Positions 16,936-25,520 are shown, counted from the stretch's first letter. The stretch: 49,383 nt of DNA from Comamonadaceae bacterium CD01 (GCA_002894305.1 PGEI01000011.1:1-49383), one strand, 5' to 3'. Numbers and translations are program-made. Notes: generated from the sequence alone by a model not told the origin.

Positions 16936-18615
16936 TCAGCCGCCCGCCAATACCTTGTAGAGGTAGGAGCGCGAGATGCCCAGCTCCTGTGCCGCACGCT
17001 TCTTGTTGCCGCCATGGCGCGCAATGGCGTCGAGGATGGCCGCGTGCTCCAGGCTCCTCAAAGGCATCGCCGCAGGCGCAGGCGGCGCCATGGGCGGCTG
17101 CGCCGGCCGGGCCGGCAGATCCTGGTGGCGGGCAAAGTTCTCGACGCTCAGCAGCTGGCCGTCGCAGAACACCAGCGCCTCCTCGACGCGCTGGCGCAGC
17201 TGGCGCACATTGCCCGGCCAGCTCTGCTGCGCCAGGTAGCTGATGACGCCCGGCGCTATGCGCGGCAGGGCGAGGCCATTGCGCTCGCAGAACGACTCGG
17301 CGAAGCGCTGCATCAGGGCCGGAATATCTTCCACGCGCTGGCGCAGGGCGGGCACCTGCAGCACGACGCCGCTCAAGCGATAGAACAGATCCAGCCGGAA
17401 GCGTCCGCTGTCGATCAGCGCGCGCAAATCGCGGTGCGTGGCGGCCACGATGCGGAAATTCACATGCCGTCCTTCACGCGCGCCCAGGCGCTGCACCTGC
17501 CTGTCTTCCAGCACGCGCAGTAGCTTGACCTGGATCTCCATCGGTATGTCGGCCACTTCGTCGAGGAACAGCGTACCGCCCTCCGCCTGCTCCAGCTTGC
17601 CGGGCTGGCCCTGCCTCTTGCCGCCAGTGAAGGCGCCGGCTTCGTAGCCGAATAGCTCAGCCTCAATCAGTGTCGCGGGCAGCGCCGCCAGATTCAGGCT
17701 AACGAGCGGCGCCTGGGGATCGCGCCCGCGCGCATGCAGGGCCTGTGCCACCAGCTCCTTGCCGCTACCACTTTCACCGAGGATGAGCACGGGTACGTCC
17801 AGCGGTGCCACCGCGTCGATCTCACGCGCCAGGCGCTGCATGGGCGCGCTACTGCCGACCAGCGTGCTGGGTGACGGGGTGCGCCTTAGCTGGTGCAGTT
17901 CGCGCTTGTAGTGCTGCACCTCGTCGTTCAGCTGGTTCAGGCGCTGCTGCATGCGGTTGAGCGCCTGCATGCCGCTGAAGCTGACCTGGCCCACCGCGCC
18001 TACGAGCGCGCCGTCCTCGAAAACCGGAATGCGATTGACGATACGCGTCACGCCAGAGCCAAGCTGCAGCATCTCGCCAATCTCGGCTTTGCCGCTGCGG
18101 GCCACCTGCGGCAGGCGCGAGTTGGGGATCACCTCCTCGGCCTTGCGGCCCATGGCTGAGCCCGGCGCCAGCCCAAAGAATTTCTCGTGCACCGGGCTGA
18201 TATAGCGCATCAAGCCCTCCCGGTCGGCCACGGTGATGGCCTGGTAGGGGTTGGTGAGGAACATGTTCAGGATGGCGAACGCAAATGGCACGGATGCCAC
18301 GAAGTCAAGCAGCGCGGCCGATTCGTCGGCTGTGCGCACCAGAGCGACTTCAACGGCCTCGTCGCCCAGCGCAACTACCACGTAACGTGCGCTGGCGCCG
18401 CGCCCGCCGGGCACATCCACATGGAACAGCGTGCCCGTCTCCAACTTGCGCATGGCCCGCACCTCGCTCACGGCGGCGCACAGCAGCGGATCGCGCGCCA
18501 ACCCTAGCCGCACAGCGGGCACAGGCTCGCCGCGCTGCCAGACGAGGACGCCAAGCCGCTGCCCGGCAAGAAAGACCGTCTGCATTGGTTTCCATAGTGT
18601 GTTTTTAGTGGACAT
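16936..18615 (-). CDS. Sigma-54-dependent activator with PAS domain
   Basis: A 559-aa enhancer-binding protein. A PAS-type sensory domain covers about residues 115-215, a short coiled coil 218-245, and an AAA+ domain about 255-490, with Walker A GESGSGKE (280-287) and Walker B GGTLFLDE. A Fis-type helix-turn-helix ends the protein (NKKRAAQELGISRSYLYKVL). The sigma-54 contact loop reads GAFTGG instead of GAFTGA. The ATG at 18615 has GGAG five bases upstream. It faces the carboxyltransferase operon across 131 bp that hold activator-site repeats, an IHF site and a -24/-12 promoter, so it most likely activates that operon. No receiver domain: the signal is probably a small ligand. Confidence 0.93.
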   Translation of the reverse strand: MSTKNTLWKPMQTVFLAGQRLGVLVWQRGEPVPAVRLGLARDPLLCAAVSEVRAMRKLETGTLFHVDVPGGRGASARYVVVALGDEAVEVALVRTADESAALLDFVASVPFAFAILNMFLTNPYQAITVADREGLMRYISPVHEKFFGLAPGSAMGRKAEEVIPNSRLPQVARSGKAEIGEMLQLGSGVTRIVNRIPVFEDGALVGAVGQVSFSGMQALNRMQQRLNQLNDEVQHYKRELHQLRRTPSPSTLVGSSAPMQRLAREIDAVAPLDVPVLILGESGSGKELVAQALHARGRDPQAPLVSLNLAALPATLIEAELFGYEAGAFTGGKRQGQPGKLEQAEGGTLFLDEVADIPMEIQVKLLRVLEDRQVQRLGAREGRHVNFRIVAATHRDLRALIDSGRFRLDLFYRLSGVVLQVPALRQRVEDIPALMQRFAESFCERNGLALPRIAPGVISYLAQQSWPGNVRQLRQRVEEALVFCDGQLLSVENFARHQDLPARPAQPPMAPPAPAAMPLRSLEHAAILDAIARHGGNKKRAAQELGISRSYLYKVLAGG

Positions 18616-18657
18616 ATTGTCTCCGGTGTCCACCGCACATGTCCACAACAAGGACAT
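18608..18657. promoter_or_regulatory. Repeated TGTCCAC sites, probable enhancer (UAS) of the sigma-54 activator
   Basis: TGTCCAC occurs at 18627-18633 and 18640-18646; its inverse GTGGACA is at 18608-18614, and AGGACAT at 18651-18657 pairs with ATGTCC at 18639-18644. These form two inverted repeats about 75-125 bp upstream of the predicted start of transcription, the usual range for activator sites. They overlap the activator start codon, which suggests autoregulation. Confidence 0.6.
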
Positions 18658-18686
18658 TATTTAAGATATTAAAAAAAATTCAATAA

Positions 18687-18699
18687 AATCAATTATTTA
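18687..18699 (+). promoter_or_regulatory. IHF-binding site
   Basis: AATCAATTATTTA is a perfect match to WATCAANNNNTTR inside an A/T-rich stretch (18647-18703) that contrasts with the GC-rich surroundings. It lies between the activator repeats and the -24/-12 element, where IHF bends DNA in known sigma-54 promoters. Confidence 0.6.
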
Positions 18700-18704
18700 A
18701 AACA

Positions 18705-18719
18705 TGGCACGACTTGTGC
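18705..18719 (+). promoter_or_regulatory. Sigma-54 (-24/-12) promoter
   Basis: TGGCACGACTTGTGC matches TGGCACG-N4-TTGC except one base, with GG and GC at the required spacing. Transcription would start near 18731, giving a 5' leader of about 16 bases with AGGAGG at 18734-18739 and the ATG at 18747. Confidence 0.8.
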
Positions 18720-18746
18720 TTTAGTTTTTGTATAGGAGGCAATGAC

Positions 18747-20294
18747 ATGAGCTGGCAACCCGAAGTAGATGAAATCGCATATCGCCATGCACTGGCGGCG
18801 AAACTGGGCGGAGACGACAAGGTGGCACGCCACAAGGCAGCGGGCAAGCTGACGGTGCGCGAGCGCATCACGGCCTGTACGGATGAGGATTCCTTTGTCG
18901 AAGTGGGCTCGCTCACCGGCTCGGGCCAGTACGACAGCCTAGGCCGTCTCGTGGAGTTCACCCCGTCCAACCTGGTGATGGGGCGCGCACGCATCGGCGG
19001 GCGACCCGTGGTCGTGGTGGGCGACGACTTCACTGTGCGCGGCGGCGCCAACGACGGCGCCGTGGGCGACAAGCTGATCTTTGCCGAAAAGATGGCGCAC
19101 GACCTGCGCCTGCCCATGGTGCGCCTGGTGGACGGCACGGGCGGCGGCGGTTCGGTGCGCAACATCGAGACCAAGGGCTATACCAGCGTGCCGACCATGA
19201 AGGTCTGGAGCCAGGTGGTGCAAAACCTCTCCGCCGTACCTGTAGTGTCGCTGGCGCTGGGTTCGGTGGCCGGCATGGGCGCAGCGCGTGTGGCGTCCAG
19301 CCACTATTCGGTGATGGTCAAGGGCACAGCCCAGTTGTTCAACGCCGGACCACCGGTCGTGGCGCGTATCGGCCAGAACGTGACCAAGGAAGAACTGGGT
19401 GGCAGCCAAATCCACACGCGTAACGGTGTGGTGGACGACGAGGTGGCCAGCGAGGAGGAAGCCTTCGATCGCATACGCCGTTTCCTGTCTTACCTGCCAT
19501 CGTCGGTGCATGAGCTACCCGCGCGCGGCGAGGTGCAGGATGACGCCGCGCGCCGCGACGAATGGCTGCTCTCGGCCATTCCGCGCGACAGCCGCAAGGT
19601 CTACAAAATTCGCCCCATTGTCGAATGCCTGGTGGATCAGGGCTCGTTCCTGGAAATGGGCCGCCACTGGGGCCGGGCCATCGTCACCGGACTGGCACGT
19701 GTCGACGGCTGGCCCGTGGCCGTGGTGGCCAGCGATCCATATTTCTACGGCGGTGGCTGGGACGGCCCCTCGGCCGAGAAATTCACGCGCTTCGTCGATC
19801 TGGCACAGGCCTTCCACCTGCCGGTGGTGAACCTGGTCGATATCGCTGGCTTCCAGATCGGCGTCGAGGCGGAGAAAGCCGGCATCATGCGCTACGGCGC
19901 ACGTGCACTGGCCGCCGTTTACCAGGCCACGGTGCCGTGGTGCAGCATCATCGTCCGCCGCGCCTATGGCGTGGCCGCCGCCGGTCACCAGCACATGGGG
20001 CGCTTCAACTTCCGCTACGCCTGGCCCTCGGCCAACTGGGGATCGCTGCCCATCGAGGGCGGGCTGGAGGTGGCCTACAAGGCCGAGATCGAGGGCGCAG
20101 ACGACCCTGTGCAAAAGCGTGCCGAGATCGAACAGCGCGTACGCAGTCTCACCTCGCCGTTTCGCACAGCCGAGGCCTTTGGCATCGATGAGGTGATCGA
20201 TCCACGCAACACACGTCGACTGCTGTGCGAGTTCGCCAACCTGGCAGCACCGCTGCGCGAGCCGGGCGCGCCGCGCTTCGGCATGCGCCCCTGA
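18747..20294 (+). CDS. Acyl-CoA carboxylase carboxyltransferase subunit (PccB/12S-type)
   Basis: A 515-aa biotin-dependent carboxyltransferase with both N- and C-terminal crotonase-like halves, as in propionyl-CoA and methylcrotonyl-CoA carboxylase beta subunits. Diagnostic stretches are AAGKLTVRERI, VVGDDFTVRGGANDG, VDGTGGGGSVRN, LGSVAGMGAARVASSHY in the first half and YGARALAAVYQATVPW and IIVRRAYGVAAAGHQHMG in the second. AGGAGG (18734-18739) sets the start at 18747. First gene behind the sigma-54 promoter; partners are the biotin carboxylase and carrier encoded 3 kb downstream. The acyl-CoA substrate cannot be read from sequence. Confidence 0.9.
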   Translation: MSWQPEVDEIAYRHALAAKLGGDDKVARHKAAGKLTVRERITACTDEDSFVEVGSLTGSGQYDSLGRLVEFTPSNLVMGRARIGGRPVVVVGDDFTVRGGANDGAVGDKLIFAEKMAHDLRLPMVRLVDGTGGGGSVRNIETKGYTSVPTMKVWSQVVQNLSAVPVVSLALGSVAGMGAARVASSHYSVMVKGTAQLFNAGPPVVARIGQNVTKEELGGSQIHTRNGVVDDEVASEEEAFDRIRRFLSYLPSSVHELPARGEVQDDAARRDEWLLSAIPRDSRKVYKIRPIVECLVDQGSFLEMGRHWGRAIVTGLARVDGWPVAVVASDPYFYGGGWDGPSAEKFTRFVDLAQAFHLPVVNLVDIAGFQIGVEAEKAGIMRYGARALAAVYQATVPWCSIIVRRAYGVAAAGHQHMGRFNFRYAWPSANWGSLPIEGGLEVAYKAEIEGADDPVQKRAEIEQRVRSLTSPFRTAEAFGIDEVIDPRNTRRLLCEFANLAAPLREPGAPRFGMRP

Positions 20295-20309
20295 TCAACT
20301 ATAGAAACC

Positions 20310-20360
20310 ATAGCTTCCGACGCTTGATACACAAGCTTCAAGGCCCGATTTTGCCTAAAA
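20310..20360. repeat. Intergenic repeat, copy B
   Basis: A 51-bp element between the carboxyltransferase and Bug genes. CATAGCT at its start and GCCTAAAA at its end match copy A at 15854-15905. Its hairpin is GCTTG-ATACA-CAAGC against GCTTT/AAAGC in copy A, a compensatory change. Confidence 0.55.
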
Positions 20361-20377
20361 CCTGTAAGGAGACAGAA

Positions 20378-21379
20378 ATGACCACAAGACATTGGCACCC
20401 CACGCGCCGCACCGCTCTGGCACTGTGCCTGGCCACATCCTGGCTGGCTGCAGCGCCTGCGCACGCACAGACAGACAACTGGCCCGCCAAGTCCATCCGC
20501 ATCATCGTGGGCTTCCCGGCAGGCTCGTTCACCGACACCATTGCGCGCGCTGTATCGAACCAGCTCAGCAAGCAGCTGGGCCAGCCGGTGATCGTTGACA
20601 ACAAGCCTGGCGCCAACGGCGCCATCGGCGTGGGCGAAGTGGCGCGCTCCGCGCCTGACGGCTACACGCTGCTGGTCACCAACTCCAGCAGCATCACCAT
20701 CAACCCACAGATCTACAAGAAGATCACGTACCAGCCCAAGGACTTCGCGCCCGTCACCATGCTGCTGGACGCGCCCTTCATCCTCACCGTCAACCCGGGC
20801 TGGGCCGGAAAGAACCAAATCCGTTCCGCGCAGGACGTGATTGCCTACGCCAAGCGCAACCCAGACAAGATCAGCTACGGCTCGGCTGGTCCCGGCAATA
20901 TCGCCCATCTGGCCTTTGCGTCCTGGAGCAACCGCACCGGTGTCGAGACCACACACGTGCCGTATAAAAGCGCCTCGCAGGCACAGCTGGCCGTGCTCAG
21001 CGGCGAGTTGGACATCCAGTTCGACACCTGGAGTGCGTTGCCACAGATCACCGCCGGCAAGCTGCTGCCGCTGGCCGTCACCGCACCCCAGCGGATGAAG
21101 CAGTTGCCCAACGTGCCCACCATGGCCGAGGCCGGCTATGCAGACTTCAACGTCACCTTCTGGGCCGGCCTGTTCGCGCCCGCTGGCACGCCGCCGGCTA
21201 TCGTGAGCAAGCTCTACGAAGCTACCAAAGGCATGCTCCAGGACGAACATGCGCGCAATGTGCTCAACAGCCAAGGCGATATGGTGATGCTGGCGCCCGA
21301 GCCCTTCGCCCAGCGCATCGCCACGGAGGTGGCGGACTGGAAACAGGTCATCCAGCGTGAAGCCATCTCGCTGGACTGA
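20378..21379 (+). CDS. Bug/TctC-family periplasmic receptor (acyl-CoA carboxylase operon)
   Basis: A 333-aa secreted receptor. The signal peptide has a TRRTALALCLATSWLAAAPAHAQ core ending near residue 30. Bug motifs are KSIRIIVGFPAGSFTDTIAR, GQPVIVDNKPGANGAIG, VPYKSASQAQLAVLSGE and FWAGLFAPAGTPPA. AAGGAG precedes the ATG at 20378. It sits inside the sigma-54 operon between carboxyltransferase and acyl-CoA synthetase genes, so its ligand is probably the free acid that the pathway activates. No membrane permease is encoded in the operon. Confidence 0.93.
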   Translation: MTTRHWHPTRRTALALCLATSWLAAAPAHAQTDNWPAKSIRIIVGFPAGSFTDTIARAVSNQLSKQLGQPVIVDNKPGANGAIGVGEVARSAPDGYTLLVTNSSSITINPQIYKKITYQPKDFAPVTMLLDAPFILTVNPGWAGKNQIRSAQDVIAYAKRNPDKISYGSAGPGNIAHLAFASWSNRTGVETTHVPYKSASQAQLAVLSGELDIQFDTWSALPQITAGKLLPLAVTAPQRMKQLPNVPTMAEAGYADFNVTFWAGLFAPAGTPPAIVSKLYEATKGMLQDEHARNVLNSQGDMVMLAPEPFAQRIATEVADWKQVIQREAISLD

Positions 21380-21390
21380 AGGGCCCAGGC

Positions 21391-23472
21391 ATGTCTTTGC
21401 TACAAGCACTTAGCCCCCGCGCCGTGGCCGTACTGGGCGCGTCGGACAACCCCATCAAGGCCGGTGGCCGGCCCATCGACTACATGCGCCGCCACGGCTA
21501 CGCGGGCCGTATCTTCCCGATCAACCCGAACCGTAGCAAGGTACAGGGCCTGCCCGCCTACAAGGGGTTGCAAGCCCTGCCCGAGGCGCCCGACGCCGTG
21601 ATCATCAGCCTGGCCGGAGAGGACGTAGCAGCCGCAATCGACGACTGCGTGGCTGTAGGTGCCAAGGCGGCGGTGATCTACTCGTCCGGCTTTGCCGAGT
21701 TGGGTGACGCGGGCCGTGCGCGACAGGCCGATCTGGTGGCCCGCGCCCGGCGCGGCGGGTTGCGCCTGTTCGGCCCCAACTGCCAGGGCGTGGCCAACTT
21801 CTCCAGCGGCGCGATCCTCAACTTCTCAACCATGATCAACGAGAGCCCGCCGGGCGACGGCCCAGTAGCCATCGTCAGCCAGAGCGGCGCGGGCGCGGCC
21901 ATTCTCTACGGCGGGCTGCGCCGTGCGGGCATAGGCGTGCGCTATATGGTCTCCACTGGCAACGAGGCCGACGTCTGCGCCGCCGAGGCTGTGCGCGCCG
22001 TGGTGGAGGACGAGAACATCCGCCTCGTCGTGCTCTACGTCGAGACCTTACGCCAAAGCGTCTATCTGGCTGACGCCGCGCGGCTGGCGCGCGAGCGCGG
22101 CATCACCATTCTGGCCGTCAAGGCCGGGCGCACCAGTGCCGGCCAGGCTACGGCCAGCTCGCACACCGGCGCGCTGGCGGCCGAGGACGCGCTGGCCGAT
22201 GCCTTCTTGCGCCAGCACGGCATACCGCGCCTGGCGGACTTCCGCGAGCTGATCGACTACGCGCCGCTGTTCCTCTCGCAGCCTGCCGCACGCGGCGCCC
22301 GGGTGGTGAGCATCAGCAATTCCGGCGCCACCTGCGTGCTCGCGGCCGACGCTGCCGAGGAATTCGGCCTGGCCGTGGAGCAGTTCGATGCCGCCACGCT
22401 CACGGGCCTCAAACAAGCCCTGCCGTCCTACGTGACGGCGCGCAACCCCATCGACATGACCACGGCTTTGCTGGGCAAGCCCGAGACCTTTGGCGACACC
22501 CTACATGCACTGTTCGGCAGTGGCGCAGCCGACCTGGTGCACGTGGGCTTTCCAATTGGCGGCGAAGGCTACGACTTCGCCGATTTCGCTGCCCAGGCCA
22601 GCCGCTTCGCGCAGGACAGTGGCATCCCGATCGCCGTCAGCGTGAACCAGGACTGGGTGGCCCAGGCCTTCCAGGCGCAGGGCGTTCCCACCTTCTGGAG
22701 CGAACGTGCCGCCATGCGCGGCCTGGCGTTACTGGCCGAGAAGGCCGCGCAGGCAGGCATGGCGGCCCAGCCCCCGGCCGTGCCCGCGCCCGGCGCGGCG
22801 GCAGCCGCCACACTGGACGAGCCCTCCAGCCTGGCACGGCTGCAGGCCGCCGGTCTGCCGGTGATGCACCATGCGGTCGCCACCAGCGAGGAGCAGGTAC
22901 GCTCCGCCTTCGGCACCCTGCGCGCACCGCTGGTGGCCAAGGGCGTGTCGGCCGACCTGGCACACAAGTCCGAACATGGCCTGGTACGGCTGAACCTGCG
23001 CGAAGCACAGCAGGCCGTGCAGGCTTTCCACGACTTCGCGGCCACTCTGCGCAACCTGGGCGCGCAGGACGGCGGCCTGCTGCTGGGTGCGCAGCACAAA
23101 GCCGATTTCGAGCTGGCGCTGGGCGCGCATGTCGATGCCGAATTTGGCGTGGCCGTGATGATCGGCCAGGGCGGCGTGCTGGTCGAGGTGCTCAAGGATG
23201 TGCAATTCCTCGTCGCGCCGTTCGGCCGCACGCAGGCACTGGCCGCGATTCGTCGCCTCGCCATCGCGCCTGCGTTTGCCGCCGTGCGCGGCATGCCGGC
23301 TGTGGAACTGGAGCCGCTGGCCGACATGATGGTGCGCCTGGGAGACTGGATGCTGGCCCAGACCGGCCAGGTGCAGTCGGTCGATGCCAACCCGGTGCTG
23401 GTGGCGCGCGGCGCGCAAGCGCCCGTCATCGTCGATGCCGTCGTCGCCGTGGCGCAGGGAGGTTCCGTATGA
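21391..23472 (+). CDS. ADP-forming acyl-CoA synthetase (fused alpha-beta, acetate-CoA ligase family)
   Basis: A 693-aa NDP-forming acyl-CoA synthetase. The N-terminal CoA-binding domain (about 5-130) starts PRAVAVLGASDNPIKAGGRPI. Succinyl-CoA ligase-like domains follow with FGPNCQGVAN, VSQSGAGAAIL and SSHTGALAAEDALADAFLRQ, where the histidine is the likely phospho-carrier. The ATP-grasp domain lies from about 475 and ends VDANPVLV. Such enzymes make acyl-CoA plus ADP and phosphate from an acid, CoA and ATP, or run in reverse. It begins 11 bases after the Bug gene and overlaps the biotin carboxylase start (ATGA). Substrate unknown. Confidence 0.9.
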   Translation: MSLLQALSPRAVAVLGASDNPIKAGGRPIDYMRRHGYAGRIFPINPNRSKVQGLPAYKGLQALPEAPDAVIISLAGEDVAAAIDDCVAVGAKAAVIYSSGFAELGDAGRARQADLVARARRGGLRLFGPNCQGVANFSSGAILNFSTMINESPPGDGPVAIVSQSGAGAAILYGGLRRAGIGVRYMVSTGNEADVCAAEAVRAVVEDENIRLVVLYVETLRQSVYLADAARLARERGITILAVKAGRTSAGQATASSHTGALAAEDALADAFLRQHGIPRLADFRELIDYAPLFLSQPAARGARVVSISNSGATCVLAADAAEEFGLAVEQFDAATLTGLKQALPSYVTARNPIDMTTALLGKPETFGDTLHALFGSGAADLVHVGFPIGGEGYDFADFAAQASRFAQDSGIPIAVSVNQDWVAQAFQAQGVPTFWSERAAMRGLALLAEKAAQAGMAAQPPAVPAPGAAAAATLDEPSSLARLQAAGLPVMHHAVATSEEQVRSAFGTLRAPLVAKGVSADLAHKSEHGLVRLNLREAQQAVQAFHDFAATLRNLGAQDGGLLLGAQHKADFELALGAHVDAEFGVAVMIGQGGVLVEVLKDVQFLVAPFGRTQALAAIRRLAIAPAFAAVRGMPAVELEPLADMMVRLGDWMLAQTGQVQSVDANPVLVARGAQAPVIVDAVVAVAQGGSV

Positions 23473-24830
23473 GCGACGTTCGCCTGCCCCGCCGTGTGCT
23501 CGTCGCCAACAGGGGCGACGTAGCCGCACGCGTGATCCGCACGCTACGCCGCATGGGTATCGAATCGGTGGCCGTGTATTCCGAGGCCGATGCCGGCCTG
23601 CCCTACGTGGGCGCCGCCGACCGGGCCGTGGCCATCGGCCCCGCGCCTGCGCAGCAGAGCTATCTGAACCAGGCGCGCCTGCTCGAAATGGCGCGCGAGA
23701 CCGGCGCCGACGCCGTGCATCCGGGCTACGGCTTTCTGTCAGAGAACGCCGACTTCGCCGAAGCCGTGCAGCGGCAGGGCCTGTGCTTCATCGGCCCATC
23801 GCCGCGCTGGATACGTGCACTGGGCCATAAGACGCAGGCGCGCGCCTTCATGGCTGAGCAAGGCATGCCCCAGGCAGCCAGCTCGCCCGTGCTGTCCGAC
23901 AGCGACGAGGCGCTGGCCGAGGCCTCGCGCATCGGCTACCCGGTGCTGATCAAGCCCGCCGGCGGTGGAGGCGGCATCGGTATGCTGCCCGCGCGCGATT
24001 CGCAAGAACTGGAAGCAGCCTGGGTCAAGGCCAGCGGCATCGCAGCCAAGTTTTTCGGCACAGCCGAGCTGTACCTGGAAAGACTGATCGAGGCGCCGCG
24101 CCACATCGAATTCCAGGTGCTGGCCGACCGCCATGGCGATGTGCGCATCCTGTTCGAGCGCGATTGCTCGGTGCAGCGCCGCCACCAGAAGGTGGTGGAG
24201 GAAGCACGCCCCGGGGGCATTCCCGAAGCGCAGCTGGCCGACATGCGGCAGCTGCTGTCTGGGCTGCTGTCGCGTATCGGCTACGACGTGATCGGCACGG
24301 TGGAAATGCTGTACACGCCGCGGGACGGCTTTGTGTTTCTTGAAATGAACACACGCCTGCAGGTCGAGCACGCGGTGACCGAGGAGATCACTGGCATCGA
24401 CATCGTCGAGGCCCAGATCCGCCTGGCCGCCGGCGCGCGCATGCGCGAGGTGCTGCCAGGCCCGCTACAGGCCAGCGGCCATGCCATCGAGGCGCGCATC
24501 TATGCCGAAGACCCGGTGCGCTTCCTGCCGTCGCCGGGGCCGCTGGCATGCTTCGACCTGCCCACGGGCGACGGCATCCGCGTGGAGACCGGCTATACCC
24601 AGGGCGCGTCCGTCACGCCGTTCTACGACCCCATGATCGCCAAGCTCGTGGCCCACGGCCGTGACCGAATGGACGCCATCGCGCGCCTGCAGACGGCGCT
24701 GGCACAGACCCGCATTGAGGGCGTGAAGACGAATATCCCGTTCATTCAGCGCGTCCTGGCTCACGCCGACTTTGTGGCTGGCCGCATCGACACCCGCATT
24801 GCCCAGCGCGTACTGGGTACCCAACCTTGA
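23469..24830 (+). CDS. Biotin carboxylase subunit (AccC-like) of an acyl-CoA carboxylase
   Basis: A 453-aa biotin carboxylase that carboxylates carrier-bound biotin with bicarbonate and ATP. Segments typical of the family are VLVANRGDVAARVIRTLRRMG, HPGYGFLSENADFAE, the ATP-grasp glycine loop IKPAGGGGGIGM, ERDCSVQRRHQKVVEEA and FLEMNTRLQVEHAVTE with the catalytic arginine. The length is that of stand-alone AccC, so the carrier is a separate protein. Its ATG overlaps the preceding TGA, and the carrier gene follows at once. It is unlikely to be the housekeeping AccC, which normally pairs with accB. Confidence 0.92.
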   Translation: MSDVRLPRRVLVANRGDVAARVIRTLRRMGIESVAVYSEADAGLPYVGAADRAVAIGPAPAQQSYLNQARLLEMARETGADAVHPGYGFLSENADFAEAVQRQGLCFIGPSPRWIRALGHKTQARAFMAEQGMPQAASSPVLSDSDEALAEASRIGYPVLIKPAGGGGGIGMLPARDSQELEAAWVKASGIAAKFFGTAELYLERLIEAPRHIEFQVLADRHGDVRILFERDCSVQRRHQKVVEEARPGGIPEAQLADMRQLLSGLLSRIGYDVIGTVEMLYTPRDGFVFLEMNTRLQVEHAVTEEITGIDIVEAQIRLAAGARMREVLPGPLQASGHAIEARIYAEDPVRFLPSPGPLACFDLPTGDGIRVETGYTQGASVTPFYDPMIAKLVAHGRDRMDAIARLQTALAQTRIEGVKTNIPFIQRVLAHADFVAGRIDTRIAQRVLGTQP

Positions 24831-24841
24831 AAGAGACCTCC

Positions 24842-25054
24842 ATGACCACCATCGCAAGCCCCATCGCCGGCCTGGTCGCCGCCATTGAAGCCGCCGAAGG
24901 CACCGCCATTGAAGCCGGCGCCATCCTCATCATTGTCGAGTCGATGAAAATGGAAATTCCCGTCGAAGCCGAGATCACTGGCACCGTGCGCAAGCTGCTC
25001 GTCGCCGTGGGTGATCAGATCGCCGAAGGCCAGGCCGTCGCGGAGATCGAATGA
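24842..25054 (+). CDS. Stand-alone biotin carboxyl carrier protein (about 70 aa)
   Basis: A 70-aa biotinyl domain with nothing else. The biotinylation motif is ESMKMEI with target K36. The fold is a single lipoyl/biotinyl hammerhead (TTIASPIAGLV at one end, GDQIAEGQAVAEIE at the other). The ATG at 24842 gives the minimal domain; a TTG at 24827 overlapping the preceding TGA is possible but would add only five residues. Its stop overlaps the thioesterase start (ATGA). Small free carriers of this size occur in some actinobacterial and proteobacterial acyl-CoA carboxylases and in urea or oxaloacetate systems. Confidence 0.88.
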   Translation: MTTIASPIAGLVAAIEAAEGTAIEAGAILIIVESMKMEIPVEAEITGTVRKLLVAVGDQIAEGQAVAEIE

Positions 25055-25488
25055 GCGTCACGACTGCACCATCCGACGAACTGCGGGCCGATGCGCTGGC
25101 CCGCGGCTACTTCGGCATCGACGTACCGTTCATGCGCCACATCGGTCTGGAGCCTGTGAGACTAGCGCCCGGCCTGGCGCGCACGCGCCTGCCGCTGCGG
25201 CCGGAACTGGTCAACAGCCGCGGCCACGGCCACGGCGGTGCGATGATGAGTGCGCTGGACTTCACGCTGAGCGCCGCCGCGCGCTCGCACGACCCGCTGG
25301 GCCTGGGCGTCATCACCATCGAGATGAACACCCACTTCCTCGCCACGGCCACGACCGATCTGCTGATCGAGGCCCACATCCTGCGCAGCGGCGCTCGCAC
25401 CGTGTTCTGCGAAGGCGACGTCACCGATGCAGCTGGCAACGTGGTCTGCACGGCGCGCGCGGTGTTCAAGCTGGTGACGCTGCGCTGA
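25051..25488 (+). CDS. PaaI-type hotdog thioesterase (end of carboxylase operon)
   Basis: A 145-aa hotdog-fold protein. NSRGHGHGGAMMSALDFTLSAAA corresponds to the PaaI motif HGG...D, with the aspartate as likely catalytic residue, and EMNTHFLATATTDLLIEAHIL forms the central strands. It overlaps the carrier gene by four bases, so it is the last gene of the sigma-54 operon. It may release a product acid or clear stalled acyl-CoA; which thioester it cuts is not known. Confidence 0.88.
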   Translation: MSVTTAPSDELRADALARGYFGIDVPFMRHIGLEPVRLAPGLARTRLPLRPELVNSRGHGHGGAMMSALDFTLSAAARSHDPLGLGVITIEMNTHFLATATTDLLIEAHILRSGARTVFCEGDVTDAAGNVVCTARAVFKLVTLR

Positions 25489-25520
25489 TCCCATTCATTG
25501 AAGCGCCTCGCCAAACGCCA

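Noticed and set aside
23469-25054. Housekeeping accC-accB pair
   Set aside because: The carrier is a bare 70-aa biotinyl domain, shorter than AccB (about 150 aa), and the genes sit in a sigma-54 catabolic operon with a carboxyltransferase of PccB type.
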